Under the pieces are notes generated by a model. That model was not told where the DNA came from, searched no databases, and saw only the letters and a list, made by a program, of their open reading frames with translations. Of a stretch of 64,000 bases of DNA, positions 25,536 through 33,934 are shown in pieces (the stretch's first letter is position 1; each line of letters begins with the position of its first letter). Both the position numbers and the translations under genes were made by a program. This stretch comes from Bog-756 sp963704615 (GTDB lineage: Bacteria; Actinomycetota; Acidimicrobiia; Acidimicrobiales; RAAP-2), in assembly GCA_963704615.1 (NCBI GenBank), contig OY969923.1, forward strand, positions 496,001 through 560,000. The letters are read 5' to 3'.

Positions 25536-26906
25536 TCAGGTGACGGTGATGGTCAGCACCTCCCAGGCGATGTTGTCCCGGTGGGGCAGTGAGGAGGTCT
25601 TGGTGTCGGTCACCTCGACCGTGAATGTGGAGGTGCCCGATCCAGTTGGCGTGCCGGAGATGACGCCCGTCCCCTTCTTGAGCTTGAGCCCGGCGGGCAG
25701 GGCTCCCGAATCGGCCAGCACCGTCCACCGATAAGGCGGATTGCCCCCGCTGGCGGTGAGGGTGGTGGGGGTGTACTTCCGGCCCACGGTGCCGGACGGC
25801 AGGGACGCCGTGGTCACCGCCAGAGTGAAGGGGAAGATCACCCCGGCCAAGGCGGGAACGGCCTGGTAGGTGGCCAACGTGTTGGGACCGGGGGTCCCCG
25901 GATAGGAGAAGGCGCCCGCCCCTGTTCCCGAGGCGATCTGGAATGATCCCAGGGTGGTGACCGGATTGGCGCTTCGGCGGTCGAAGGCGGATTCGGTAGG
26001 CGACTGACCTAACGCCAGGATGGCCTGGATCACCAGCGCCGTCGAATCGGGATCGGTCGAGCCGGGGGCGCTTTTGGCGTTGGGCTCGTACCCCCACCCA
26101 CCATCACTGTCCTGAGCGTGGGTGATGAAGGTGGTGGCCTTGGCCGCGTCAGCCGACCCGAGATCGCCCTGAGCCGAAAGCCCGTCGATGGCCAGGGCCG
26201 TCGAGTTGGTGTCGGGGCCCTCGTAATCGGCGGCCGATCCGTTACAGGGATTGCTCGAGTTCTCGTAGCTGGTCCACCCGCCATCGGGGCACTGCTGGCC
26301 GTGCAGCCAGGCATCGGCCGCATCCACCTGGGTCCCGGTGGTCGTGCCCACGCTGGCCAGCGCAGCGAGCGCCAGGCCTTGGTCATACACGCCGGCCAGA
26401 TAGTCACCGACCTGCGCCTCGGTCCCGAAGAGGCCGGTGTCGTCGCCTGTGGTCTGCTCGGTCGCCAGCAGACGCGAGACCAGGTTGCTCCCACCGAACG
26501 ATGTCGGATCGCCACCCAGGGCCTCGTCATCGAGGATGAGGAGGGCCAGCTCACCCGGACCGTCAGCGCCGTCTTGGACCACATAGGCGTCGACGTTGTC
26601 CGACAGGTAGGTCAGGCCGCTCTGGGCCACGGCCGGGTCGACGTGAGCACTGGCCAGGGCCAGGACTGCATTGGCGGTGGCCGACAGGTCGGCCTCACCC
26701 GGGGTGGTAGAGGACGGAATATATCCCTGCGGAGTGAACTCACCGGCCAGCCAGGTGGCACCCTGCTGCGCTGACCAGACCTGGGGAATGGCGGGTTGAG
26801 TCGACGCGGCCGGGGCGTCAGCACTGGCTGTCATCGGTGCCGCGACGACAGCAAGCGTCAGCGAAGCCCCGAGGGCGGCTGACGCAAGGATTCGGGTGAT
26901 GGACAT
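25536..26906 (-). CDS. Secreted alpha/alpha-barrel (terpenoid-cyclase-like) protein, candidate cobalamin-binding protein
   Basis: A 456-residue exported protein. Signal peptide ILASAALGASLTLAVVAAPM ending TASA. Residues about 45-300 have prenyltransferase/squalene-cyclase-type helical repeats (TANAVLALASAHVD, AWLHGQQCPDGGWTSY, STALAIDGLSAQG, AQDSDGGWGY, STALVIQAILALG), the toroid fold also used by intrinsic factor and transcobalamin. The C-terminus (about 370-456) is a putative Ig (He_PIG) domain: LTASGGNPPYRWTVLADSGA followed by LPAGLKL and GVISGTPT. A cobalamin riboswitch lies directly upstream (27021-27130), which makes extracellular B12 capture a good hypothesis. No cyclase DXDD catalytic motif is apparent. 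GAGGAA eight bases before the ATG. Confidence 0.85.
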   Translation of the reverse strand: MSITRILASAALGASLTLAVVAAPMTASADAPAASTQPAIPQVWSAQQGATWLAGEFTPQGYIPSSTTPGEADLSATANAVLALASAHVDPAVAQSGLTYLSDNVDAYVVQDGADGPGELALLILDDEALGGDPTSFGGSNLVSRLLATEQTTGDDTGLFGTEAQVGDYLAGVYDQGLALAALASVGTTTGTQVDAADAWLHGQQCPDGGWTSYENSSNPCNGSAADYEGPDTNSTALAIDGLSAQGDLGSADAAKATTFITHAQDSDGGWGYEPNAKSAPGSTDPDSTALVIQAILALGQSPTESAFDRRSANPVTTLGSFQIASGTGAGAFSYPGTPGPNTLATYQAVPALAGVIFPFTLAVTTASLPSGTVGRKYTPTTLTASGGNPPYRWTVLADSGALPAGLKLKKGTGVISGTPTGSGTSTFTVEVTDTKTSSLPHRDNIAWEVLTITVT

Positions 26907-26919
26907 GGAGGGATTCCTC

Positions 26920-27009
26920 GCTTCCGGGCAACGACCCGGAAGCCCCCTTCTCCACGCGGATGCCGGGACTCACCGAGTCCTTGCCGCATTTCTCGACGGT
27001 TAGGGACTC
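26920..27009 (-). promoter_or_regulatory. Expression platform of the cobalamin riboswitch
   Basis: Between aptamer and start codon there are three mutually pairing elements: GGACTC at 26966-26971, GAGTCC at 26975-26980 and GGACTC at 27004-27009 (plus-strand coordinates). The middle element can pair with either flank, a switch-like arrangement. A nine-pair hairpin (arms 26920-26928 and 26935-26943) sits directly before the ribosome binding site. Ligand-dependent control of translation or termination is inferred. Confidence 0.55.
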
Positions 27010-27020
27010 ATCTGAGTAGA

Positions 27021-27130
27021 ACGGCGGTATCCCGACTCGTGACCAACGTGAAGGTTGGCCACCTACGGTTGCGGACCAGCGCCGGACTTCGACCGGCTTC
27101 CCCGACGAACTACTTGCTGCGTCGGTCAAC
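27021..27130 (-). ncRNA. Cobalamin (B12) riboswitch aptamer
   Basis: Read on the minus strand, the segment contains in order GGGGAAGCCGGTCGAAGTCC, GGCGCTGGTCCGCAACCGTA (the B12-box core CGCAACCGTA), a hairpin with GTGGCCAAC/GTTGGTCAC, and GAGTCGGGATACCGCC. This order and wording match the actinobacterial cobalamin riboswitch. It lies 114 bases upstream of the secreted alpha/alpha-barrel gene. Cobalamin riboswitches normally lower expression when B12 is plentiful. A covariance-model search against RF00174 would settle it. Confidence 0.88.
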
Positions 27131-27292
27131 GTAGCTTGCTTGCTCCACGGGAGCAAGGGAGCACGGGAGTCCCGCACCGGAGCAGTGGACACGTCGAGCT
27201 GTCCGATGACGTGCGCCAGCGTCGTGTGGACGACCGCCCGCGCCACCGACGCCGGTCCGGTCGGAAGGCGCGGGCCGCCCCTGATCAACCGT

Positions 27293-28345
27293 TCAGTACC
27301 CGCCGGCCATGTTGACCACATTGACCATGTCCCGACCGCCCACATAGCGGGTGAGGTTGGCGAAGAAGAGCTCGGCCACCCGTTCCAGATAGCGATCGCC
27401 CGACGCCGAGCTGTGGGGCGAGATGGCCAGATTGGGGGTGTCCCACAGGGGGCTGTCCGGTGGCAGCGGCTCCTGTCTGGTCACGTCCACCGCCGCCGCC
27501 CGGAGGTGCCCGGTGCACAGTGCGTCGATGAGCGCCGGTTCATCCACCAAGGAACCACGAGCCACATTGACGAACACCGCCCCCGGGCGCATCGCCGCGA
27601 AGGCCCGAGCATCGAAGAGGTTCTCGTTGGCCGCCGTTCCCGGCGCCGAGACCACGACGATGTGGGCGGATCCGAGCGCCTCGATCAGCCGGTCGGGCCC
27701 GATCACCTCGTCCGCCACCGGCGAGATCATTCCCGCCGTCCACGAACGCCGCACGCCGACCACATGGACATCGAAGGCCCGGAGTCGTCGCGCCACTTCG
27801 TTCCCGATGGCCCCCATGCCCACGATCAGCGCCCTCCGACCGGCCAGAAGAGTTCCCAGTCGCTGTTCCCACTGGTGGGCCCGTTGTTGCTCGGCGTGCT
27901 CATCGAGTCTCTTGTAGACGGCGAGCACCCGGGCCAGCACCCACTCGGCGATGGGCACGGCGCCGATCCCGGCCGCGTTGGTGAGGATGATCGGGCCGTC
28001 CTCCAGTCGGGACGGGACGAATTGTCCGACGCCCGAACCGATGGCCTGGATCCAGCGCAGTCGAGGCGCGTAGCGGGGAAGATCGAGTGGGGCATCCAGT
28101 GTGATCATCACCTCCGCCCGGGCCAAGGCGTCACGGAGGGAGTCGTTGATGGCTGGCTCGCCGTCGGCCAGATCGGGGGCCTCGGGTTCCTCGGATCGCC
28201 GGGTCCGCTGATCGTGGCCGGGGTCGTAGGGTGCGACGACCGTCTCCGCACCCGGTGCCAGGTCGGCCACCCGCTCCGGGTCGATGACCCCAGCCAGGGG
28301 GGCAAAGGCCACGTGCACCACCAGCGGTGAGCGATCGGGCGTCAC
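27293..28345 (-). CDS. D-isomer specific 2-hydroxyacid dehydrogenase
   Basis: A 350-residue NAD(P)-dependent dehydrogenase. LIVGMGAIGNEVARRLRAF is the nucleotide-binding turn, NVARGSLVDEPALIDAL carries the catalytic Arg, the family Glu lies in TRQEPLPPDSPLW and the catalytic His in ISPHSSA. GTG28345 overlaps the nitroreductase stop (GTGA). Reversible oxidation of a D-2-hydroxyacid to a 2-oxoacid in the cytoplasm. Last gene of a four-gene operon. Confidence 0.88.
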   Translation of the reverse strand: MTPDRSPLVVHVAFAPLAGVIDPERVADLAPGAETVVAPYDPGHDQRTRRSEEPEAPDLADGEPAINDSLRDALARAEVMITLDAPLDLPRYAPRLRWIQAIGSGVGQFVPSRLEDGPIILTNAAGIGAVPIAEWVLARVLAVYKRLDEHAEQQRAHQWEQRLGTLLAGRRALIVGMGAIGNEVARRLRAFDVHVVGVRRSWTAGMISPVADEVIGPDRLIEALGSAHIVVVSAPGTAANENLFDARAFAAMRPGAVFVNVARGSLVDEPALIDALCTGHLRAAAVDVTRQEPLPPDSPLWDTPNLAISPHSSASGDRYLERVAELFFANLTRYVGGRDMVNVVNMAGGY

Positions 28346-29043
28346 GCCGGCCCTCGGTTCCACACGACGACGGCGTCGACCGGCTGGCGCGGCGAGCGGG
28401 AGAAGCCCTCCCCGGTGGTGAACCCCACCGGGATCAGACAGGTCTGATCCCAACTTCCGGGCAAACCGAGGATGGCCGCCATGCCCGCCTGATCGCCCTG
28501 ATGGGCCGTCGTCATCACCGAGCCCAGACCTCGGCTGTGCAGGGCGAGTTGGAAGTTCCAGACGGCGGGAAGAATCGAGGCGTACATGCCCGAGGTCATC
28601 CCGTGGGTCTCGACTCCTCCGTGCTCGCGCAGTGCGGGATCGGGGATGAGGTCGCGGTAGCGCGCCTCGGCGGCGGCGACGTCGTAGCAGGGAATGACGA
28701 TGGCGGGGACCTGGCCCATGTGCTCGGCCAGCCACAGGATCGACCGCGAGATGCGGGCTCCGGCTTCGTCGCCCCGGGCCAACTTGGTCTCGAGCATCTG
28801 CCGCACCGGCGGCTCGGTCAGCTTGCGGTACTGCTCGCCCACCTCTCGCAGGAGGGCGGGATCATCGACGACGACCCAATGCCATTCTTGGGCGTTTGAG
28901 GCATTGGGGGCGAAGCAGCCGATCTCGATGCACTCGGCCAGGAGCTGACGGGGGACCGGCCGGGTGAGGTCGAGCCGGCGCCGTACCGCCTTGGTCGTGG
29001 TGAGGAGGCGGTCGATCTCGTCGAGATGGGCGAAGGTCGTCAT
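28342..29043 (-). CDS. Nitroreductase-family flavoprotein
   Basis: A 233-residue FMN-dependent nitroreductase-fold protein. An AVRRRLDLTRPVP-type FMN site, CFAPNASNAQEWHWVVVDDP, a middle helical insert, and GLGSVMTTAHQGD for the C-terminal flavin contact. Likely an NAD(P)H-dependent oxidoreductase, possibly a dehydrogenase or reductase of a conjugated or nitro substrate. It overlaps both neighbours by four bases, so it works within the UGSC operon. Confidence 0.87.
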   Translation of the reverse strand: MTTFAHLDEIDRLLTTTKAVRRRLDLTRPVPRQLLAECIEIGCFAPNASNAQEWHWVVVDDPALLREVGEQYRKLTEPPVRQMLETKLARGDEAGARISRSILWLAEHMGQVPAIVIPCYDVAAAEARYRDLIPDPALREHGGVETHGMTSGMYASILPAVWNFQLALHSRGLGSVMTTAHQGDQAGMAAILGLPGSWDQTCLIPVGFTTGEGFSRSPRQPVDAVVVWNRGPA

Positions 29044-29894
29044 GGTCGCCCGGCGTGGTCGACCGGTTCGTCCCGCGGATCGAGGACGACGACCGAGCGC
29101 AGGCCGGGCAGGGAGGGAGCCAGCCGTTCGAAGGCGATGGTGGCCAGCACGTCCGAGGGCATGAGGCAGGTCGAGCAGCTGGCATCGGGCAGGATCAGTC
29201 GTAGCCGCACCGTCCCGGCCAGGCGGTCGACCTCGTCCACTTCTAGATCGGCGCCGTCGGCCGCCACCAGCGCCCGCAACGGCCCTATGTCGATGGTCGC
29301 CGGTGCACCGGGCACCGATGAGGTTGCGCCCGTCGGCCCTGACCCGGTGAACAGCTCCACCAATCGGTCGGTGGCGTCGCCCGCCCTGGCCTCGAGCGTG
29401 CGGTGGTCGGTGCCGCCGATGGGGTGGTCCAACACCAGCTTGCGGATCCCGGGCATCCCTCCGTTGGCCGCCAGGGTGTCCACCACCGGCTCGAAGTGGG
29501 TGGTGGTGACGATGACGGTGGGGACGCCGGCTCGTTCGAGCTGGATGGAATCGCTCACGCTGTAGGCGCTGCAGGACCCGCAGTCGGCGGCCCCGGTGAT
29601 GACGATGTCGGCCGCCTCGACCACCAGGGTGAACACATCCGGGGCGCAGGGAATGGCCGCGTTGGCCGATCGACCGCCGGGGCCCTTCTTGACCACGAGG
29701 GCCAGTGTGGCCCCGGCCCGATCCGCCAGGTACTGGGCCGCTCGGGTCATGACGTAGGCCGCGTTGGGCTTCCCGTTGTCGAGCACGGCGATGCGGCACC
29801 CGGCCAGCGTGGTCAGCGAGGGCGCCAACGCGAACGAGGTGCTCTGGACATCGCCGTCGGGCCGATAGATCTGGATCGGAGACCCATCGCTCAT
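29040..29894 (-). CDS. UGSC-family protein fused to a NifU-like domain
   Basis: About 284 residues. The first part carries the motif DCGSC in TGAADCGSCSAYSVSDSIQL, the cysteine form of the UGSC motif known from selenoproteins, followed by ERAGVPTVIVTTTHF. The C-terminal 80 residues (LRLILPDASCSTCLMPSDVL, then ATIAFERLAPSLPGL and SVVVLDP) resemble the NifU C-terminal scaffold with a CXXC. ATG29894 is preferred (GGGTGGG upstream); ATG29903 is in frame. A redox or persulfide/iron-sulfur role is plausible but not established. It overlaps the nitroreductase (ATGA) and follows the unknown protein by 13 bases. Confidence 0.75.
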   Translation of the reverse strand: MSDGSPIQIYRPDGDVQSTSFALAPSLTTLAGCRIAVLDNGKPNAAYVMTRAAQYLADRAGATLALVVKKGPGGRSANAAIPCAPDVFTLVVEAADIVITGAADCGSCSAYSVSDSIQLERAGVPTVIVTTTHFEPVVDTLAANGGMPGIRKLVLDHPIGGTDHRTLEARAGDATDRLVELFTGSGPTGATSSVPGAPATIDIGPLRALVAADGADLEVDEVDRLAGTVRLRLILPDASCSTCLMPSDVLATIAFERLAPSLPGLRSVVVLDPRDEPVDHAGRP

Positions 29895-29907
29895 TGTTCC
29901 CACCCTT

Positions 29908-30933
29908 TCATCCCTCGATGGCCATGGTCACGCTGCGGGTCATGCCCCACGACGGGATCAGTGAGCTGTGTTTGCCGGCCCCGCCCACCACCATGACCCG
30001 GATGTTGTCAGGGTGCGCTGTCATCGGCACCGGGTGGTCGTCGGCGCAGGCCAGCATCCACGGCGCCCAGGCCAGCTCGCTGAAGTGTCGGCGAAAGGTG
30101 GCCGCCGGAATCCGGGCATGGTCGAACAGAAAAGAGGAGATGTCGTCACGGTCGAGGCCGGCAGCGGCCAGGCTGTAGGCGTGCTCGGGTCCGAGCACCA
30201 CGAACCACTCGCCCTGACTGATGGGCGCATTGTTGAGCCCGAGAGAGGTCATGGCCGACGCCATCTTGCCCAAAATGAGGGTCGGGTCACCCTCTCCCTC
30301 CTGATCGTGGACGTTGTGCGGGTTCTCCCCGCAGTGCACGGTCACCGCACTCGGCGCATCGACGCCGCGGCTGGACGGATACGAGGCCCAGGGTGATCGG
30401 TCGACGTTCTCGGCGACGCAGTAGGTGTACTTGGACGGCTGGCCCTGGGTGGCGGCGTCGCCGAAGCCGGGGCGGGCCCCGGCGATGTGGAGGAGGACGA
30501 GCCGCACGGCCCGGCCCACCGTGGCGTTGGCTCGATTGCCCGGACCGAAGGCGCCGGTTCCGCTCTCGAACCCCGCGGTGCGGGCGATCTCACCGTGCAC
30601 CACCACCAACGGTGCCACCGGGTGGGTGGTGGCGTTGACCCCCCGGAGATTTACTTCCGGACGGGCCAGGGCCCGAACGGCCGTCAGCACCACGGGAAAC
30701 ACCTCGGGCGGACAACCGGCCAGCACGGCGTTGATGGCGACCGCCCGTCGGGTGACGATGCCCAGTCGGGGTTCGAGCACCGCGAGCACCTCGTCGGGGT
30801 CGCCCGAGGCCACCGCCAACACGGCCTCGACCCGGGCCGGGGTCGGGGCCACCACCGGCAATCCGTCGCCCCATCCTTCTCGCTCGAGCAGGGATCCCAG
30901 GGACTCCGGCGTCTCATCGGCGACGGTGACCAA
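29908..30933 (-). CDS. Conserved protein of unknown function, UGSC partner
   Basis: About 341 residues from a TTG at 30933 (the frame is open to 31068, start uncertain). It opens with SLGSLLEREGWGDGLPVVAP, has a central GTGAFGPGNRANATVGRAVR segment, a Cys/His cluster VHCGENPHNVHDQ and conserved NNAPISQGEWFVVLGPEHA. No domain I can name. The spacing to the UGSC gene and the operon order suggest a functional partnership, perhaps as a large subunit with metal- or thiol-dependent chemistry. Divergent promoter with the amidohydrolase at 31032. Confidence 0.65.
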   Translation of the reverse strand: MVTVADETPESLGSLLEREGWGDGLPVVAPTPARVEAVLAVASGDPDEVLAVLEPRLGIVTRRAVAINAVLAGCPPEVFPVVLTAVRALARPEVNLRGVNATTHPVAPLVVVHGEIARTAGFESGTGAFGPGNRANATVGRAVRLVLLHIAGARPGFGDAATQGQPSKYTYCVAENVDRSPWASYPSSRGVDAPSAVTVHCGENPHNVHDQEGEGDPTLILGKMASAMTSLGLNNAPISQGEWFVVLGPEHAYSLAAAGLDRDDISSFLFDHARIPAATFRRHFSELAWAPWMLACADDHPVPMTAHPDNIRVMVVGGAGKHSSLIPSWGMTRSVTMAIEG

Positions 30934-31031
30934 CCAGTCCGGTCGCTGCCACGGTCCTGCTCCTTCCCGTTCCCCTTCGCCGGCCGGCCTGGTCCCGACG
31001 ACCAAGCCTGTGGCTCTAAGGTAGCTTCCTG

Positions 31032-31918
31032 ATGGTATCAGGCAACGTCGACCCGCCACCGCCTCCACCGGGCGACCGCAGCGCCATCACCGATGCCCAC
31101 GTGCACGTGGTTTCGGACGACCCGGTGCGGTTCCCCCGCCGGTCCACCGGGCCGGGGCGCGACTGGTGGTCCGGCCGTGCCGTCGACGGCGATGCCGTTC
31201 TCGGCGACCTCGCCGGGGCCGGCGTGGCTCGGGCCGTGGTGGTCCAGGCGGTCGGCCCCTACGGCAACGACAACCGCTACGCCCGCTCGGTCATCGAGGC
31301 CCACCCCGATCAGCTGGCCTGGGTTCCCGCGGTCGACCCGGCCGGTGATGATCCGGTGGCCGAGTTGGAGGCCCTGATGGCTCACGGATCGTTGGGCGGG
31401 GTCCGGCTGTTCGGGGTGAGCGCTGGCACCGGCCTGGCTCGGCGACGGCCGGGGCCGGGCCCTGTGGGAGGCGGCCGCCGATCTCGGCGTCACCGTCGTC
31501 CCGACCCTGTTCGCCGGGCATCTGGCCGCCCTGGGCGCGCTGGCCGACTCAGGTGCCGGCCACCCCGGTGGCCCTCGACCACTGCGGGTTCCCCGACCTC
31601 CGGCCGGGTCCGCCCTACCCGGGTGCGACCGGGCTGGTCGTCCTGGCCGACTGTCCCTCGGTCCATCTCAAGATCACCTCGGTGGTGCTGGGCCAGGCTG
31701 CCGATCACGGCGGCACCCGGCCCTTCGTCGAACATCTGGTCGAAGGCTTCGGTCCGGAACGCCTGTGCTGGGGGTCGGATCATCCCCAGTCCTTCGAGCT
31801 GACCTACCCGGAGATGGTGGGGCAGGCCCGACAGGCCTTCGCCACCCTCGATGGCGACGCCCGGCACTCGGCTCTCGACCGGACGGCGCGCCGGCTCTTC
31901 TGGCCGGGCCCGTCGTGA
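31032..31918 (+). pseudogene. Amidohydrolase (TIM-barrel, COG3618-like), frame-broken
   Basis: The first frame (31032 to about 31440) starts MVSGNVDPP, has the metal motif DAHVHVV, then ARAVVVQAVGPYGNDNRY and HGSLGGVRLFG. A second frame continues ALWEAAADLGVTVVPTLFAG to about 31545. The third frame (31553-31918) carries VALDHCGFPDL, LKITSVVL and RLCWGSDHPQSFE, the last with the catalytic Asp. Two single-base changes would restore one protein of about 295 residues. Metal-dependent hydrolase or lactonase expected. Its last codons overlap the TetR gene (GTGA). Decay and sequencing error are both possible. Confidence 0.8.
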
Positions 31919-32508
31919 GTGCCGGCCCCGGTCTGGACCGGGCCCAGGTAGTCGAGGCCGCCGCCGCCCTGGTCGACGAGCAGGGCCCCGAGGCCTTCAC
32001 CCTGGCCGCCTTGGCCAGCCGGCTCGGGATCCGGAGTCAGTCGATCTACGCCCACGTCGACAGTCTCGACAACCTCCGCCGTGAGCTCGCCCTGATGGCG
32101 CTGGCGGATCTGGGTCGCCGGCTGGGTCGCTCGGCCATGGGCACGAGCGGTCGCCAGGCTCTCCACGCCCTGGCCGAGGCCCACGCCGCCTTCGCCACCG
32201 CGCACCCGGGGCTCTATGCCTGTTCATTGCGGAGTCCCGTCGGGGACGACGAGCTGGCTCGCCGGATCGATGAGGTGACCGAACCCTGGCACGCGGTCCT
32301 GGCCTCCTTCGGGCTGAGCCCGACCGACATCGTCCACTACCACCGGGCCATCTGGGCCGCGATCCATGGGTTCGTCACCCTGCGACAGCAAGGCCTGATG
32401 ACCCTCCGGGCCAGCACCGACCGCAGTTTCACCCTGATGATCGATGTCTTCGCCGATGCCCTCGAGGCCCGGGGAAGACCTCGAGGGACCCCGCCAGGCG
32501 CGAGGTGA
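31915..32508 (+). CDS. TetR-family regulator with WHG-type C-terminal domain
   Basis: A 197-residue TetR protein. DNA-binding part LDRAQVVEAAAALVDEQGPE, then FTLAALASRLGIRSQSIYAH, then VDSLDNLRREL. The C-terminal domain contains HRAIWAAIHGFVTL, close to the WHG signature of TetR-C-33. GTG31915 overlaps the preceding amidohydrolase stop, so it is co-transcribed and probably regulates that operon and perhaps the divergent UGSC operon. Confidence 0.88.
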   Translation: MSAGPGLDRAQVVEAAAALVDEQGPEAFTLAALASRLGIRSQSIYAHVDSLDNLRRELALMALADLGRRLGRSAMGTSGRQALHALAEAHAAFATAHPGLYACSLRSPVGDDELARRIDEVTEPWHAVLASFGLSPTDIVHYHRAIWAAIHGFVTLRQQGLMTLRASTDRSFTLMIDVFADALEARGRPRGTPPGAR

Positions 32509-32530
32509 AGGCCGGCCGGCCCCCTCGTCC

Positions 32531-33793
32531 TCAGAACCCGGTCCCACTCCTCGGCGCGGGCCGGGTGGTGAGGAGGGCGTCGGCCACGGCCAGGCTGCCG
32601 GGCGTCAGCTCCTCGATCTGCCTGCCGGCGGCCAGCAACGACGCCGGGAAGCCGCCCATGTAGAGGGAGCCGAGGGCGGCGAGCCCGAGGCGGAGGTCGG
32701 CATCCTCCCCGCTCCGGGCCCGGCGGCAGGAGGCACCATCCGGACCGGCCTCGAGCACCCAGCGCCCCGGCACCCCATCGTTGGCTTCCTCCGACGCGGT
32801 CGGTTCCAGGACGTCGAACACCAGGCGCCCCTCGCCCTGGTAGCCGCGGGCCACAAAGGCGGCGGCGGTGTCCAGGATCCTGACGTAGAGACGGTCCTCG
32901 ATGCCGACGGTGCGCAGCTGGCGCGGATCGGCCAGACGCCAGCGCACCGGTTCGTCGGTGGGCATGCGCTTGGCGTTGACCGGACCGACCAGATCGAGGT
33001 CGAGCACGAAGCGCCACAGCCCGGCCTCGATCTCGGGGGTGGTGCCCCGCAGCTCCTCCACCTCGATGGCGGTCCGCTGGCCCCGGAAGAAATCGGTGTC
33101 GGTACGGGCCCGGTACAGCGCGTAGCCCTCGTCGCCCACCAGATGAAAGCGGGCCGAGGCCCCCTTCCGGTGATGAGCCTTGTCCGCCAGGAGCTGGCTC
33201 CAAAAGGCCGGGCTGCGGTCGATCTCGCCGGCCCGCCCGCGCCGTTGCCGATCGAAGAGGTGGGGGAGGACCTTGGCCGCCTCGTCCCTGTCCACCAGGG
33301 CCAGGTCGAGGGCGGAGGCAGGAACCGCGAACGCCGACGCCCGGCTGTCGATCGAATACTCGGCCAGGTTGGCGGCCAGGCCGTAGCCGAACCGGCCGTA
33401 GATGACCGATTCCGAGGCCTCGAGCCCGGCGATCGCCTCGCCCCGGGCCCGGGCGTCATCGTGCATGGCCGTCATCAGCTGGCGGAGGAACCCCTGCCGG
33501 CGGTGGGTGGGATGAACCCCCACCGCGCTGACCCCGGCCATCGGGGTCGTCGGGCAGGGCCGTCCGGGCGGCGCCGGCAGGGTGACCTGGAAGCTGTAGA
33601 TGCAGGCGTTGCCGACGAAACGGCCGCCGGCGTCGACCACCCAGGCCCGGTCCAGCTCGGACTTGGCTGCCCACAGGTCGAAGTCGGCCTCCTGATCGGG
33701 ATCGCCGGCGAACGGGTCGAGGAAGGGGACCATCACCGACTGCCGGAACGCCGAAGCCTCCTCCGGCCGGATCTGTCGCACCACGGGGTCCAT
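32531..33793 (-). CDS. Eis-family GNAT N-acetyltransferase
   Basis: A 420-residue acetyltransferase of Eis type: N-terminal GNAT with VSAVGVHPTHRRQGFLRQLM (acetyl-CoA loop RRQG), second GNAT-like half, and a sterol-carrier-like C-terminal part. SVIYGRFGYG contains the tyrosine used as general acid, and the chain ends in a free carboxylate after GTGF, as in Eis. Members acetylate amines of aminoglycosides, peptides or polyamines. ATG33793 (MDPVVRQIRPEEA) is the family start. Cytoplasmic; natural substrate unknown. Confidence 0.9.
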   Translation of the reverse strand: MDPVVRQIRPEEASAFRQSVMVPFLDPFAGDPDQEADFDLWAAKSELDRAWVVDAGGRFVGNACIYSFQVTLPAPPGRPCPTTPMAGVSAVGVHPTHRRQGFLRQLMTAMHDDARARGEAIAGLEASESVIYGRFGYGLAANLAEYSIDSRASAFAVPASALDLALVDRDEAAKVLPHLFDRQRRGRAGEIDRSPAFWSQLLADKAHHRKGASARFHLVGDEGYALYRARTDTDFFRGQRTAIEVEELRGTTPEIEAGLWRFVLDLDLVGPVNAKRMPTDEPVRWRLADPRQLRTVGIEDRLYVRILDTAAAFVARGYQGEGRLVFDVLEPTASEEANDGVPGRWVLEAGPDGASCRRARSGEDADLRLGLAALGSLYMGGFPASLLAAGRQIEELTPGSLAVADALLTTRPAPRSGTGF

Positions 33794-33934
33794 GACGCCA
33801 GTCTGTCGACACCGGGCGCGGGCTGCCACCCGCCACCGGCCTCACTGGAGAGGCCCGATTTCGGACACTTCGCCTAGTGTCCGGTCGAGCGCCGGTCACC
33901 GACCGGCGTGGACCACTGGAGGAGAAAGCCGACG

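Noticed and set aside
26907..27020. Hammerhead-like CAGATGAG...GAGAAA motif in the leader.
   Set aside because: The conserved core CUGAUGA is not matched, and the region is explained as the riboswitch expression platform.
28342..29799. 485-codon minus frame as one long protein ending in the nitroreductase.
   Set aside because: Only the last 233 codons match nitroreductase; the upstream part lies over the UGSC gene in a wrong frame.
32444..33877. 477-codon plus-strand frame opposite the acetyltransferase.
   Set aside because: Antisense shadow of the Eis-like gene without domain content.
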